Origin: Acidimicrobiales bacterium | GTDB lineage: Bacteria; Actinomycetota; Acidimicrobiia; Acidimicrobiales; AC-9 | Reading direction: 5' to 3' | Length of the DNA stretch: 50,597 bases | NCBI GenBank assembly: GCA_036491125.1 | Contig: DASXCO010000238.1 | Span: 1-50,597 of the forward strand | Shown here: piece by piece, positions 42,838 to 50,569 of the stretch | Position numbering within the stretch: the stretch's first letter is position 1 | How the letters are laid out: each line of letters starts with the position of its first letter | The notes under the pieces: generated by a model | What the model was told of the DNA's origin: nothing | Seen by the model: the letters and a program-made list of their open reading frames with translations, nothing else | The model's database searches: none | Position numbers and translations under genes: made by a program

Positions 42838-44712
42838 TCAGCGGATGAGCCAGCTGTGGGGATCCGACTGCATGTGCAGCTCCCCGCGGGCGTCCGACAG
42901 CCCGAGCTCGCCCGCCAACTGCCGGAGAGGGCCGAGCGCGTCGAGGACCCCGTGCAACCGGGCGCGGAGGTCGTCGCTGCTGTCGCCCGTCGAGCCACGC
43001 AGCGCGGCCAGTGGAGCGACCCGCTTGGGGAACGACTTCGTCCGCACCGGGGCTCCGGCCCTCAGCCCAGCCAGCTCTCGGGCCGCGGCGAGCGCGGCGG
43101 GAAAGCCGCCCAGGGTGTCGACGAGCCCGATGGCGCGTGCGTCCTCGCCCGTCCATACCCGGCCCCGCGCCAGCTCGTGCACCTGCTCCCTGGACAGGCT
43201 CCGCCCCTCGGCCACTCTCGTCACGAAGGTGTCGTAGATCACGTCGAGCGACTTGGAGAACCGCTCCCTCCCGGTGTCATCGAAGGCGCGGTTGAGTGAC
43301 CACATGAGGGCGTTCTGGCTGGTGTGGGCCTCGTCCACGCTGAGGCCGACGCGCTCCTTCGCCTCTGCCAGCACGGGCTTGCCGGCGATGACGCCGATGG
43401 AACCCGTGACCGTCCCCGGTTGGGCGACGATGCGATCGGCGGCGGTCGAGATGTAGTACCCGCCAGAGCCGGCGACGTTGCCCATCGTGACCACGAGCGG
43501 TTTGCCTGCCTGGCGGGCCAGCACCGTCTCGCGCCAGATGGCGTCTGACGCCACGGCGGAACCACCAGGGCTGTCGACCCGCATCACGATCGCCCGCACC
43601 TTGCGGTTGGCGACCGCCTGGCGAATGGCCTCCGCGGTGCGCTCGGCCTGGATCTGGTCGAGGCCGGTCAGGGGATTGGGCGCAGCGCGGCGCCTGACGA
43701 TGGCTCCGGTGGCGGTGATGACGGCCACGGTCGGTCGTCGGCCTCTGCCACCTCGACGGGCGCGCTTGGCGTACCGATCGAGGTAGAGCAGGGACGCTCC
43801 GTTGCCCGCCCGCTCTTTGGCCCGTGACCGGGCCTCGTCTCGGTAGCCGAGGCGGTCGACCAGGCCCGCGACCCGGGCCTCGTCGGCGGCGAGCGGGCCA
43901 GCGTCGGCGAGCCGGCGCGCCCTTTCGGCCGTCAGACCTCGGGCCTCCACCACGCCGGCGACGATCTGTCCGAACTGGGAGTCGAGGATGCGCTGGAGCT
44001 GCTCGCGCTCGGGCTCGGTGAGCGAGGTGTGGAGCAGCTGACTGGCCGCGCTCTTGTACTCGTGGCGCCCCTCGAAGAGCGGTTCGACGCCGACCCGGTC
44101 GAGAGCCCGCCTGACGAAGTTCATCTCTCGGGCGAGCCCCACGAAGCCGACGTCACCGGACGGCTGGAGGACGATCTCGTCGCACGCGGTGGCCAGGTAG
44201 TACGACGCGTTGCCGCCGCCGAGCTCACCGAACGTGTCACTGAAGGCGACCGCCGGCTTGCCCGCCCGGCGTAGAGCCAGGATCGCGTCGCGCAGCTCCT
44301 GGGTCTGGGCCATCCCGGCCCGGTCGAACGTGGCGTACACCAACAAACCCGACACCCGCCGGTCGGTCGCCGCCCGTTCGAGGAGCTCCACCGTCTCGCG
44401 CATCGAGAGCTGCCGGCGCCCTCGGGCCTGGGAGAGCAGGTTCGGGCCGGTCGCCTCCGGCGGCAGCTGGGCGAGGTCCAGCTCCAGCACCGTGCCCGGA
44501 GGAAGGCCCGGACGCAGTGCACCGGCCGCCACGCCCAGGAGGATCATCCCGACGACGACGATGGCGGTGACCTCGATGAACCCGTTGACGTGGTGGGCGA
44601 ACCGGTTTGCCGCGATTCCCAGGCCCACCAGCGCGCCGACTGCAGCGACCAGGGCGGCAGCACCCAGGAACAACCGCCGTCCGCTGGAGAACCACGATCG
44701 CACCGCGGTCAC
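42838..44712 (-). CDS. sppA: Signal peptide peptidase SppA (67 kDa type)
   Basis: A 624-residue membrane protease that degrades signal peptides. One or two N-terminal transmembrane helices lie at residues ~13-65. The catalytic Lys is K220 in GRHEYKSAASQLLHTSLTE and the Ser is S416 in NVAGSGGYYISTAADRI, in the duplicated arrangement of the E. coli-type enzyme (K209/S409). Also visible are RVDSPGGSAVASD and VTGSIGVIAGKPVLAEAKE. The GTG start overlaps the upstream deazaflavin-reductase stop (GTGA), so the two are translationally coupled. Confidence 0.95.
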   Translation of the reverse strand: MTAVRSWFSSGRRLFLGAAALVAAVGALVGLGIAANRFAHHVNGFIEVTAIVVVGMILLGVAAGALRPGLPPGTVLELDLAQLPPEATGPNLLSQARGRRQLSMRETVELLERAATDRRVSGLLVYATFDRAGMAQTQELRDAILALRRAGKPAVAFSDTFGELGGGNASYYLATACDEIVLQPSGDVGFVGLAREMNFVRRALDRVGVEPLFEGRHEYKSAASQLLHTSLTEPEREQLQRILDSQFGQIVAGVVEARGLTAERARRLADAGPLAADEARVAGLVDRLGYRDEARSRAKERAGNGASLLYLDRYAKRARRGGRGRRPTVAVITATGAIVRRRAAPNPLTGLDQIQAERTAEAIRQAVANRKVRAIVMRVDSPGGSAVASDAIWRETVLARQAGKPLVVTMGNVAGSGGYYISTAADRIVAQPGTVTGSIGVIAGKPVLAEAKERVGLSVDEAHTSQNALMWSLNRAFDDTGRERFSKSLDVIYDTFVTRVAEGRSLSREQVHELARGRVWTGEDARAIGLVDTLGGFPAALAAARELAGLRAGAPVRTKSFPKRVAPLAALRGSTGDSSDDLRARLHGVLDALGPLRQLAGELGLSDARGELHMQSDPHSWLIR

Positions 44713-45176
44713 TGATCGGGCCGTCTCGTCAGGGCGAACGCGGGATGCTTGTGGGCGATCCCACGGATCTCCTCGTCACTCGAGTCGGGACCGACTCCTT
44801 CGAAGAACACTCCGACTTCTGACTTCCAGCGGCGAAGGTAGGCCCGCAGCACGGGGACCTTGTCGTCGCCGGAGAGCTCGCGCGCCTGCCAGTGCTCGCG
44901 CCGACGACCGACCAGCAGGTCGAGCTGGCCGTCGGCCGCCCGGACGTTGCGGACCCAGTGACCCTCGCCCCGAGCCGAGACGAGGTAGGAGCCACCGTCG
45001 AGCGTCAGCAGGTTGACGGGGATCCGCTGCGGTTGGCCGCTCCGGCGCCCCCGCACCTCGAGGACGCGGCTCCCCAGCACGCTGATCCCGGCGCTGGTAA
45101 GGGCGCGGACGGCTCGGTTGAAGACGTTGCGGGTGAACCAACCCGGCTCGCGGTAGTGGGGCTGGGCGTCCGCCAT
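44709..45176 (-). CDS. Nitroreductase/F420-dependent (Ddn-like) domain, possible separate translation start
   Basis: A 155-residue Ddn-family domain: PGWFTRNVFNRAVRALTSAGISVLGSRVLEVRGRRSGQPQRIPVNLLTLDGGSYLVSARGEGHWVRNVRAADGQLDLLVGRRREHW. This is the split-barrel F420H2-dependent nitroreductase/quinone reductase pattern, with R-G-R-x-S-G and P-V-N. An ATG at 45176 has GAGAGGAG 7 nt upstream, a strong ribosome site, and the usual standalone length is about 150. It is in frame with the upstream rhodanese-CBS region, so it is read both as a fusion and possibly on its own. It overlaps sppA by 4 nt. Confidence 0.8.
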   Translation of the reverse strand: MADAQPHYREPGWFTRNVFNRAVRALTSAGISVLGSRVLEVRGRRSGQPQRIPVNLLTLDGGSYLVSARGEGHWVRNVRAADGQLDLLVGRRREHWQARELSGDDKVPVLRAYLRRWKSEVGVFFEGVGPDSSDEEIRGIAHKHPAFALTRRPDQ

Positions 45177-45914
45177 GACGCTGCTCCTCTCGTCAGCCGC
45201 CGTGGCGTCTGGTGGTTTCAGCTCGAGCGCTGCCCGCTCGGCATCGGTGCGCACGAGGAGGCCGACCAGCCGACCGTCGGAAGTGGTCACGGGTGAGCTC
45301 TCCAGCGTGTGCTTGGCCATGTAGTCGGCCATCTCGGTGATGGCGACGTTCGGTCGGAAGGTGCTCGGCCCCGGCCGCATGGCGTGCTCGACCGACTGCA
45401 TCGGGTCGCCCGCGAGCTGGTCGGCTCGCAGCAGGCCCATGACGCCCCGCTCGTCGTTCACGACCACGCAGGCGTTCCACCCGGCCTGCTGGACGCGCTC
45501 GCTCACCGACCCCAGGTTCTCGTCGAGGCGACACGTGGGGACGTCGGGTCGGGCGACGGTCCCTGCTCGCGGGCCGCCGGCGTCGGTGCCCTCGGTCGGC
45601 AGTCCGGCAGCGAGCCAGTCCTTCTTCCCGGCGGCGTAGTCGTTGACCTCGCCGAACCCGAGGCTCTCGAGCCGCCACGCGGCCCGCGGGGAGAGGTCTC
45701 AAGCCGAGTCCGAGCAGTACACGACGATCGGACTGCTCCGCGCGAGGACCGTGATGGCCTCGGTCTCCAGCCGCCGCAACGGCAGGTTGATGGCGCCAGG
45801 GAGGTGCTCCTCCTCGTACTCCTTCTGCGGCAACACGTCGACCAGCTGTGCGCCTGCTTCGAGAAGCCGCCGGAGCTGCGCCCGGTCCACGGTGACTGGC
45901 ATGGCGCCCGCCAT
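44709..45914 (-). CDS. Rhodanese-CBS-deazaflavin reductase reading frame with in-frame UGA (probable selenoprotein)
   Basis: From the ATG at 45914 (or 45902) one frame runs 401 residues to 44709 if the UGA at 45701-45699 is decoded. Residues 1-~110 are rhodanese-like: LRRLLEAGAQLVDVLPQKEYEEEHLPGAINLPL, then SSPIVVYCSDSA, the UGA at residue 72, and DLSPRAAWRLESLGFGEVNDYAAGKKDWLAAGLP. Relatives I recall have Cys here (YC-x4-C-DLSxRAA), so U72 sits in the sulfurtransferase active-site loop with C67. Residues ~124-235 are a CBS pair (CVVVNDERGVMGLLRADQLAG, then MADYMAKHTLESSPVTTSDGRLVGLLVRTDAER). Residues 247-401 are a deazaflavin nitroreductase-like domain, in frame with no intervening stop. An internal ATG with its own ribosome site could also make that domain alone. 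A frameshift or error is the alternative for the UGA. Confidence 0.8.
45668..45686 (-). promoter_or_regulatory. SECIS-like hairpin downstream of the rhodanese UGA
   Basis: On the minus strand CGGGCCGC pairs with GCGGCTCG (seven Watson-Crick pairs and one G-U) around the loop GTG. The loop's first base is G, with 20 nt between it and the UGA at 45699-45701. This is nearly the same spacing as in the redoxin gene and meets the usual bacterial SECIS layout. Confidence 0.6.
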
Positions 45915-45944
45915 CCTACGGAGTCTTCCGCTCCGGCGAGCCGG

Positions 45945-45962
45945 CTGAGCTCGATCGCTCAG
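45945..45962 (-). terminator. Inverted repeat at the end of the zinc dehydrogenase gene
   Basis: CTGAGC-TCGATC-GCTCAG (6+6 bp, 6 nt loop) overlaps the dehydrogenase stop codon at 45959-45961. No T-tract follows on the minus strand; weak terminator or processing site. Confidence 0.3.
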
Positions 45963-47059
45963 TGCTGGACGAGGACCTTGCCGTGGTCGGTCGGACCCCG
46001 GAGGGCGTCGAAAGCGTCGGCGACCCCGTCGAGGCCGACCCGCAGCGTGATGAGGGCGTCGGCCGGCAACTCGTGTCGACCGAGGACCTCGAGGGTGGCG
46101 GCGAACTCGTCGGGGGAGTACCCGAAGGCGAAGCGAACGTCGAGCTCCTTGGCCACGGCCACGAACGGCTCGATGCCGTCGGGCTGCATGCACACGCCGA
46201 CGACGACGACCCGGGCCCGCGGCGGTGCCCCGTCGACGATGCCCTGCAGCACACCCGGCGAGCCGACCGCCTCGAAGATGACGCAGTCCCGGACGGGCAC
46301 CCCCAGCATCTCCATCATGGCCCGCTCACCCACACCGGTCGGGAGTCCGAGATCGGCCCAGCTGGCGTGGGGCGAGCGGACCGCCGGGTCGACCACCTCG
46401 TCGGCGCCGAGGAGCTCCGCCAGACGTCGGCGGGTCGGGGAGAAGTCGGCAGCGATGATCGGACCGACCCCCTGCTCGTGCAGAGCGGCGATGACGGCCA
46501 ACCCGACCGGTCCCGCCCCCACGACGAGGCACGCCTCACCGCCCGTCAGCTCCGCACGGGCGACGGCGTGGCGGCCCACGGCGAGGGGCTCGGTCAGGGC
46601 GGCGTGCTCGGGCGCGAGCCCGTCGGGGACCGGGAGCAGGAGCAGCTCCTGGAGGGTCATCAGCTCGGCCAGGCCACCGGGAAAGTCGTTCGAGTAGCCG
46701 AGCGGCCGCGGTCCGGTGGGGCCGATGATGACCGGCAGCGAGCACACGGCAGTGCCGATGGCCAGCGACCGCTGTGTATCGGGCCCGAAGTCGACGATCT
46801 GGGCGCAGAACTCGTGACCGAACACCAGGTCACGGTCGGGATCGAGCCCTCCCGGTCCTCCGACCCGGCTGGTCAGCTCGCTGAAGCGGCGCAGGTCCTG
46901 GGCGGCGTGCAGGTCGGATCCGCAGATGCCGCAGGCGAGCGTCTTCACCAGGACATGCCCCGAGCCCGGACGAGGATCCTCGAGCTCGGCGACCTCGAGG
47001 GTTGTCCCACGCGCTACCGCTGCCTGCACCGGTCCGGGAGCGTAGCCGCCGACGGTCAC
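45959..47059 (-). CDS. Zinc-binding alcohol dehydrogenase family protein
   Basis: A 366-residue MDR-superfamily NAD(P)-dependent dehydrogenase. The catalytic zinc site is C43-G-x-C-G-S-D-L-H and GHEFCAQIVDFG. The nucleotide fold is CLVVGAGPVGLAVIAALHEQG, followed by DFSPTRRRLAELLGADEVVDP. The structural-zinc Cys cluster of classical ADHs is absent. The loop before the GHE (FSELTSRVGGPGGLDPDRDLVF) resembles threonine-dehydrogenase/sorbitol-dehydrogenase-like enzymes. The substrate is unclear. The GTG start overlaps the MFS stop (GTGA), so the dehydrogenase is made together with the exporter. Confidence 0.92.
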   Translation of the reverse strand: MTVGGYAPGPVQAAVARGTTLEVAELEDPRPGSGHVLVKTLACGICGSDLHAAQDLRRFSELTSRVGGPGGLDPDRDLVFGHEFCAQIVDFGPDTQRSLAIGTAVCSLPVIIGPTGPRPLGYSNDFPGGLAELMTLQELLLLPVPDGLAPEHAALTEPLAVGRHAVARAELTGGEACLVVGAGPVGLAVIAALHEQGVGPIIAADFSPTRRRLAELLGADEVVDPAVRSPHASWADLGLPTGVGERAMMEMLGVPVRDCVIFEAVGSPGVLQGIVDGAPPRARVVVVGVCMQPDGIEPFVAVAKELDVRFAFGYSPDEFAATLEVLGRHELPADALITLRVGLDGVADAFDALRGPTDHGKVLVQH

Positions 47060-48552
47060 ACCGGCTCGAGGACCGCGCCTTCCGGGTTCCCGGCGTCCAC
47101 GACCTCCTCGGCCTTCGCCCGGGGCTCGATGAGCACGGCCGCGGACACGGCCCCGAGGAGGGACAGGCCGGCGAGGACGTAGAAGGCGATCTGGAACCCG
47201 TGGGTAAGGGCCGCGCCACTCTGGATGGTCGCCCCGGCGTGACTGCTCACGTAGTGGCTCGTGAAGGTGGTCGCGATGGTGGCCGCGGCGGCAAGACCGA
47301 CAGCCCCACCGATCTGCTGACTGGTGTTGATGAGACCGGACGCGATCCCGGCGTCGGCCTCCTGCACACCCGTCAGACCGCCGATCGAGACGGGCACGAA
47401 CGCAAGCGCCAGGCCGATGCCAGCCAGCAGGAACGCCGGGAAGATGTCCCAGAAGTACTGCCCGTGCACAGGCAGCTGGGTGAAGAGGAGGAGGGCGGCG
47501 GCAGAGAAGAGCATGCCGATCGGGAGCACTCGGCGCACGCCGAACCGGGTCGTCAGCTGTTGGGCAACGCCCGAGAAGGCGATGATCGAGAACGTGAGGG
47601 CGATGTAGGCGATGCCGGTCTTGATGGCCGAGTAGTGGAGCACCTGCTGCATGTAGAGAGTGAGCAGGAAGAACATGGAGAAGATCGACGCGCCGATGAG
47701 CAGGCTGGTGAGGTTCGACCCGGCCAGGGTCCGCAGCCGGAAGATGCGCAGGGGCAGCAGGGGCGCTTTCGAGCGGCTCTCGATGACGAAGAAGGCGCTG
47801 ATGAGCGCGACGGCAGCGGACAGGAAGGCGATCGTGTCGACCGAGCCCCAGCCGATCTGCGTGGCCCGGGTCATTGCGTAGACGAGCAACATCAGGCCCG
47901 AGGTGATGGACACAGCGCCAGCGAGGTCGAAGGTGCGGTGCTGGAGCTTGGCTCGGCTCTCCCGGAGCAGCCGCGGGGTAACGGCGATGAGGAAGATGCC
48001 AACCGGCACGTTGATGAAGAAGATCCACGACCAGCTGAGGTAGGAGGTGAGGACGCCGCCGAGGAGGACGCCCGCGGCACCGCCGCTGCCCGCCGCCGCT
48101 CCATACACGCCCAGGGCCAGGTTCCGCTCCCGGCCCTCGGCGAAGGTCGTCATCAGGAGCGCCAGGGCTGCCGGTGAGAGGAGCGCGCCGCCAAGGCCCT
48201 GGAGCGCGCGGAAGAAGATCAGGGAGCCTTCCGACCAGGCCAGCCCGGAGAGGAGCGAGGCGACGGCGAAGAGGGCCAGGGCGAACACGAACAGTCGGCG
48301 GCGGCCGAAGAGATCGGCCAGCCGGCCCCCGAGCAGGAGAGCGCCGCCGAAGAGAATCGAGTAGGCGGTGATCACCCACTGCAGGTTCTCCTGGGAGAAG
48401 TGCAGGTCGTTCTTGATGGACGGCAGGGCCACGTTCACGATGGCCACATCGAGCACGACCATGAACTGGGCGGCGACGATGACGGCCAGGGCCAGCCAGC
48501 GACTCCGGTCCGATCGGGCGGCGGTACCTTGCGCGGCGAGTGAAGTAGTCAT
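47056..48552 (-). CDS. DHA2 family MFS exporter
   Basis: A 498-residue, 14-helix drug exporter. TM1 has VIVAAQFMVVLDVAIVNVALPSIKNDLHFSQENLQWVITAYSILFGGALLLGGRLADLFGRRRLF (motifs D1 and A), and motif C is GGAAGVLLGGVLTSYLSWSWIFFINVPVGIFL. It is divergent from a MarR regulator with inverted repeats in the shared promoter region, an arrangement typical of ligand-induced efflux. It heads a run of minus-strand genes, the next being the coupled dehydrogenase. Confidence 0.95.
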   Translation of the reverse strand: MTTSLAAQGTAARSDRSRWLALAVIVAAQFMVVLDVAIVNVALPSIKNDLHFSQENLQWVITAYSILFGGALLLGGRLADLFGRRRLFVFALALFAVASLLSGLAWSEGSLIFFRALQGLGGALLSPAALALLMTTFAEGRERNLALGVYGAAAGSGGAAGVLLGGVLTSYLSWSWIFFINVPVGIFLIAVTPRLLRESRAKLQHRTFDLAGAVSITSGLMLLVYAMTRATQIGWGSVDTIAFLSAAVALISAFFVIESRSKAPLLPLRIFRLRTLAGSNLTSLLIGASIFSMFFLLTLYMQQVLHYSAIKTGIAYIALTFSIIAFSGVAQQLTTRFGVRRVLPIGMLFSAAALLLFTQLPVHGQYFWDIFPAFLLAGIGLALAFVPVSIGGLTGVQEADAGIASGLINTSQQIGGAVGLAAAATIATTFTSHYVSSHAGATIQSGAALTHGFQIAFYVLAGLSLLGAVSAAVLIEPRAKAEEVVDAGNPEGAVLEPV

Positions 48553-48567
48553 TCGCGTGTACCCCTG

Positions 48568-48602
48568 TCGTTGAGAGATCCGACGATGGTATGAGTCAAC
48601 GA
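48568..48602. promoter_or_regulatory. Inverted repeat (wide spacing) in the MarR-MFS intergenic region
   Basis: TCGTTGA (48568-48574) and TCAACGA (48596-48602) form a perfect 7+7 bp repeat with a 21 bp spacer, between the divergent starts at 48552 and 48628. It may be a second MarR site or simply part of the promoters. Confidence 0.4.
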
Positions 48603-48620
48603 TAGTTCTGGCTACACTAT
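48602..48620. promoter_or_regulatory. MarR operator candidate
   Basis: ATAGT-N9-ACTAT is a 5+5 bp inverted repeat just before the MarR GTG at 48628. TACACT (48613-48618) could be the -10 box for a leaderless marR-type transcript, so binding here would give autorepression. Confidence 0.5.
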
Positions 48621-48627
48621 TTCCCCG

Positions 48628-49119
48628 GTGACCGAAGACACATGTAGCGGAAAGCTTTCACTGACCGGACGGCCGCAGGAGCTGCTCGACAGTCCAGTGT
48701 TCCTGCTCGGCTACCTGGGCTCATCCGTGAAGGCGCTGGCCTTCGAGGCGTTCGAGCGAGCCGGGGCGAACCTGCATGACCTCGGCATCCTGGCGCTCCT
48801 CGAGGAGGGGGCGAAGGACACCCAGGCGGCCATAGCGGATGCCCTGGGGCTCGACCGCGGTCAGCTCGTGGGAGTGCTCGACCACCTCGAGGACCAGGGC
48901 CTGATCGAACGGCACCGCGATCCCAAGGATCGCCGCCGCCACATGGTGAGCCTCACCGCCGCTGGCCGACGCCGACTGGAGAAGCTGCGCTCGGTCCTCC
49001 AGCAGATGGAGGACGAGATATTGGAGTCGCTCGACGCCAAGGGCCGCTCCACCCTCCACAGCCTCCTGCTGGAGCTCGGGCGCGACGAGGCGATCGACGC
49101 CGCCGCCCGAGTGGGCTAA
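48628..49119 (+). CDS. MarR family transcriptional regulator
   Basis: A 163-residue regulator with the winged-helix layout: DLGILALLEEGAKDTQAAIADALGLDRGQLVGVLDHLEDQGLIERHRDPKDRRRHMVSLTAAGRRRLEKL, the last part being the MarR wing (D-x-R-D-R-R) and recognition helix. Dimerising helices flank it. The GTG at 48628 begins VTEDTCSG. It is divergent from the DHA2 exporter and presumably represses exporter and dehydrogenase until a small ligand binds. The single Cys near the N-terminus is not enough to suggest thiol sensing. Confidence 0.93.
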   Translation: MTEDTCSGKLSLTGRPQELLDSPVFLLGYLGSSVKALAFEAFERAGANLHDLGILALLEEGAKDTQAAIADALGLDRGQLVGVLDHLEDQGLIERHRDPKDRRRHMVSLTAAGRRRLEKLRSVLQQMEDEILESLDAKGRSTLHSLLLELGRDEAIDAAARVG

Positions 49120-49189
49120 TGGGGGTCGACCACCTTCCGGCGTGAGCAGGTGAGGATGGTCCCGAGCCGCCAGTAGGTCAGCACTCGTG

Positions 49190-49345
49190 TGAGCAGGGCT
49201 TTGAGCACTACACCTAGACCGGGCGCCTGCTGGTCGGTGAGGTCGACCTGGGACAACTGGTGGGATGACGTGCCTCGAGCACTAAGCCATTAGCGAGCTG
49301 CTGGTCACCTCGGGCTCGAATGTTGGTGTCCGCTGCGACCAGGAG
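49190..49345 (+). ncRNA. Candidate bridge RNA leader of the IS110-family element
   Basis: The 232 bp between the MarR stop and the transposase start has no gene. Repeated short blocks occur in it: GTGAGCAGG at ~49142 and ~49189, GAGCACTA at ~49203 and ~49275, and the palindrome GGTCGACC near 49240. In IS110-group elements a structured bridge RNA is transcribed from this non-coding end. Boundaries and structure are inferred only. Confidence 0.35.
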
Positions 49346-49351
49346 GTGGAG

Positions 49352-50569
49352 ATGGCGAAGGTGTTCGTGGGCCATGACTGGGCCGAGGCCCACCATGACC
49401 TGTACGTGGAGGATGGTCACGGCGGCCGTCTGGCCAAGGCTCGTGTGCCCGAGGGGGTGGAAGGGGTCGGCCGCTTCCATGAGCTGGTGGCCCCGTTCGT
49501 CGAGGATCCCTCCGAGGTGCTGGTGGCCACCGAGACCGACCGGGGCCTGTTCGTGGGCGCGTTGGTGGCTACCGGCTACCAGGTCATCGCCGTGAACCCG
49601 TTGTCGACTTCGCGCTATCGGGAGCGACACTCGACCTCGGGCGCCAAGTCGGACCCCGGAGATGCCAAGGTGCTGGCCGAGCTGGCCCGCACCGACGCCC
49701 ACAATCACCGACCGGTGGCTGGCGACAGCGAGTTGGCCGAGGCGATCAAGGTTCTGGCACGAGCCCACCAGAGCATGATCTGGACCCGCCAGCGCCAGAC
49801 CAACCAGCTGCGCTCGACCCTGCGGGAGTTCTACCCGGCCGCCCTGGTCGCCTTCGACGAGCTCGCCACCCCCCAGGCCCTCGAAGTGCTGGTCATGGCC
49901 CCGACGCCGACGTTGGGCCGGCGTCTGTCCCGCTCGAAGATCGCCGCCGCACTGCGCCGAGGCGGCCGCCAGCGCCGGATCGAGGAACGGGCGCTCGAAA
50001 TCCAGACTGCCCTGCGTTCCGAGCAGTTAGAGGCGCCACGCCTGGTGGCGGGAGCCATGGGCGCCAGCGTGGCCGCCCTGGTGGGGGTGATCACCGAGCT
50101 CAACGCCCAGGTCGGCCGGCTCGAGGCGGAGATGGTCGAGCATTTTGAGCAGCACCCGGACGCCAAGGTCATCCGCTCCCTGCCAGGACTGGGGATGATC
50201 CTCGGCGCCCGGGCGCTCGGCGAGTTCGGGGATGACCCGAACCGCTACCTGGACACCAAGTCTCGCAAGAACTACGCCGGCACGTCACCCATCACCAAGG
50301 CATCGGGTACTCGCAAGGTCGTGCTCGCCCGCTACGCCCGCAACAAGCGTCTGGCCGACACCTGCTACCTGTGGGCGTTCGCTGCTCTCAGCGCCAGTCC
50401 TGGGGCCCGGGCGTTCTACGACCAGCGGAGAGCTGCCGGCGACACCCACCACCGTGCTCTACGTGCCCTTGCCAACCGCCTCGTCGGCATCCTCCACGGG
50501 TGCCTGAGGCACGGCACCATCTACGACGAACACGTGGCGTGGGGCCACCGAACCCAAGTCGCTGCTTGA
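49352..50569 (+). CDS. IS110-family transposase (DEDD recombinase)
   Basis: A 405-residue transposase. The N-terminal RuvC-like DEDD domain has D9 in FVGHDWAEAHHD, E61 in ATETDR, and D101/D104 in SDPGDAKVLAEL. The C-terminal transposase-20 domain has SLPGLGMILGARALGEFGD and NYAGTSPITKASGTRKVVL with the catalytic-serine region. It ends HRALRALANRLVGILHGCLR, typical of the group. The ATG at 49352 has AGGAGG 5 nt upstream and replaces a GTG at 49346. It is apparently intact and probably capable of recombination. Confidence 0.95.
   Translation: MAKVFVGHDWAEAHHDLYVEDGHGGRLAKARVPEGVEGVGRFHELVAPFVEDPSEVLVATETDRGLFVGALVATGYQVIAVNPLSTSRYRERHSTSGAKSDPGDAKVLAELARTDAHNHRPVAGDSELAEAIKVLARAHQSMIWTRQRQTNQLRSTLREFYPAALVAFDELATPQALEVLVMAPTPTLGRRLSRSKIAAALRRGGRQRRIEERALEIQTALRSEQLEAPRLVAGAMGASVAALVGVITELNAQVGRLEAEMVEHFEQHPDAKVIRSLPGLGMILGARALGEFGDDPNRYLDTKSRKNYAGTSPITKASGTRKVVLARYARNKRLADTCYLWAFAALSASPGARAFYDQRRAAGDTHHRALRALANRLVGILHGCLRHGTIYDEHVAWGHRTQVAA

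Noticed and set aside
49352-50569. CRISPR or toxin-antitoxin system near the right edge
   Set aside because: No regular spacer-repeat array and no small paired genes; the locus is an IS110 transposase.
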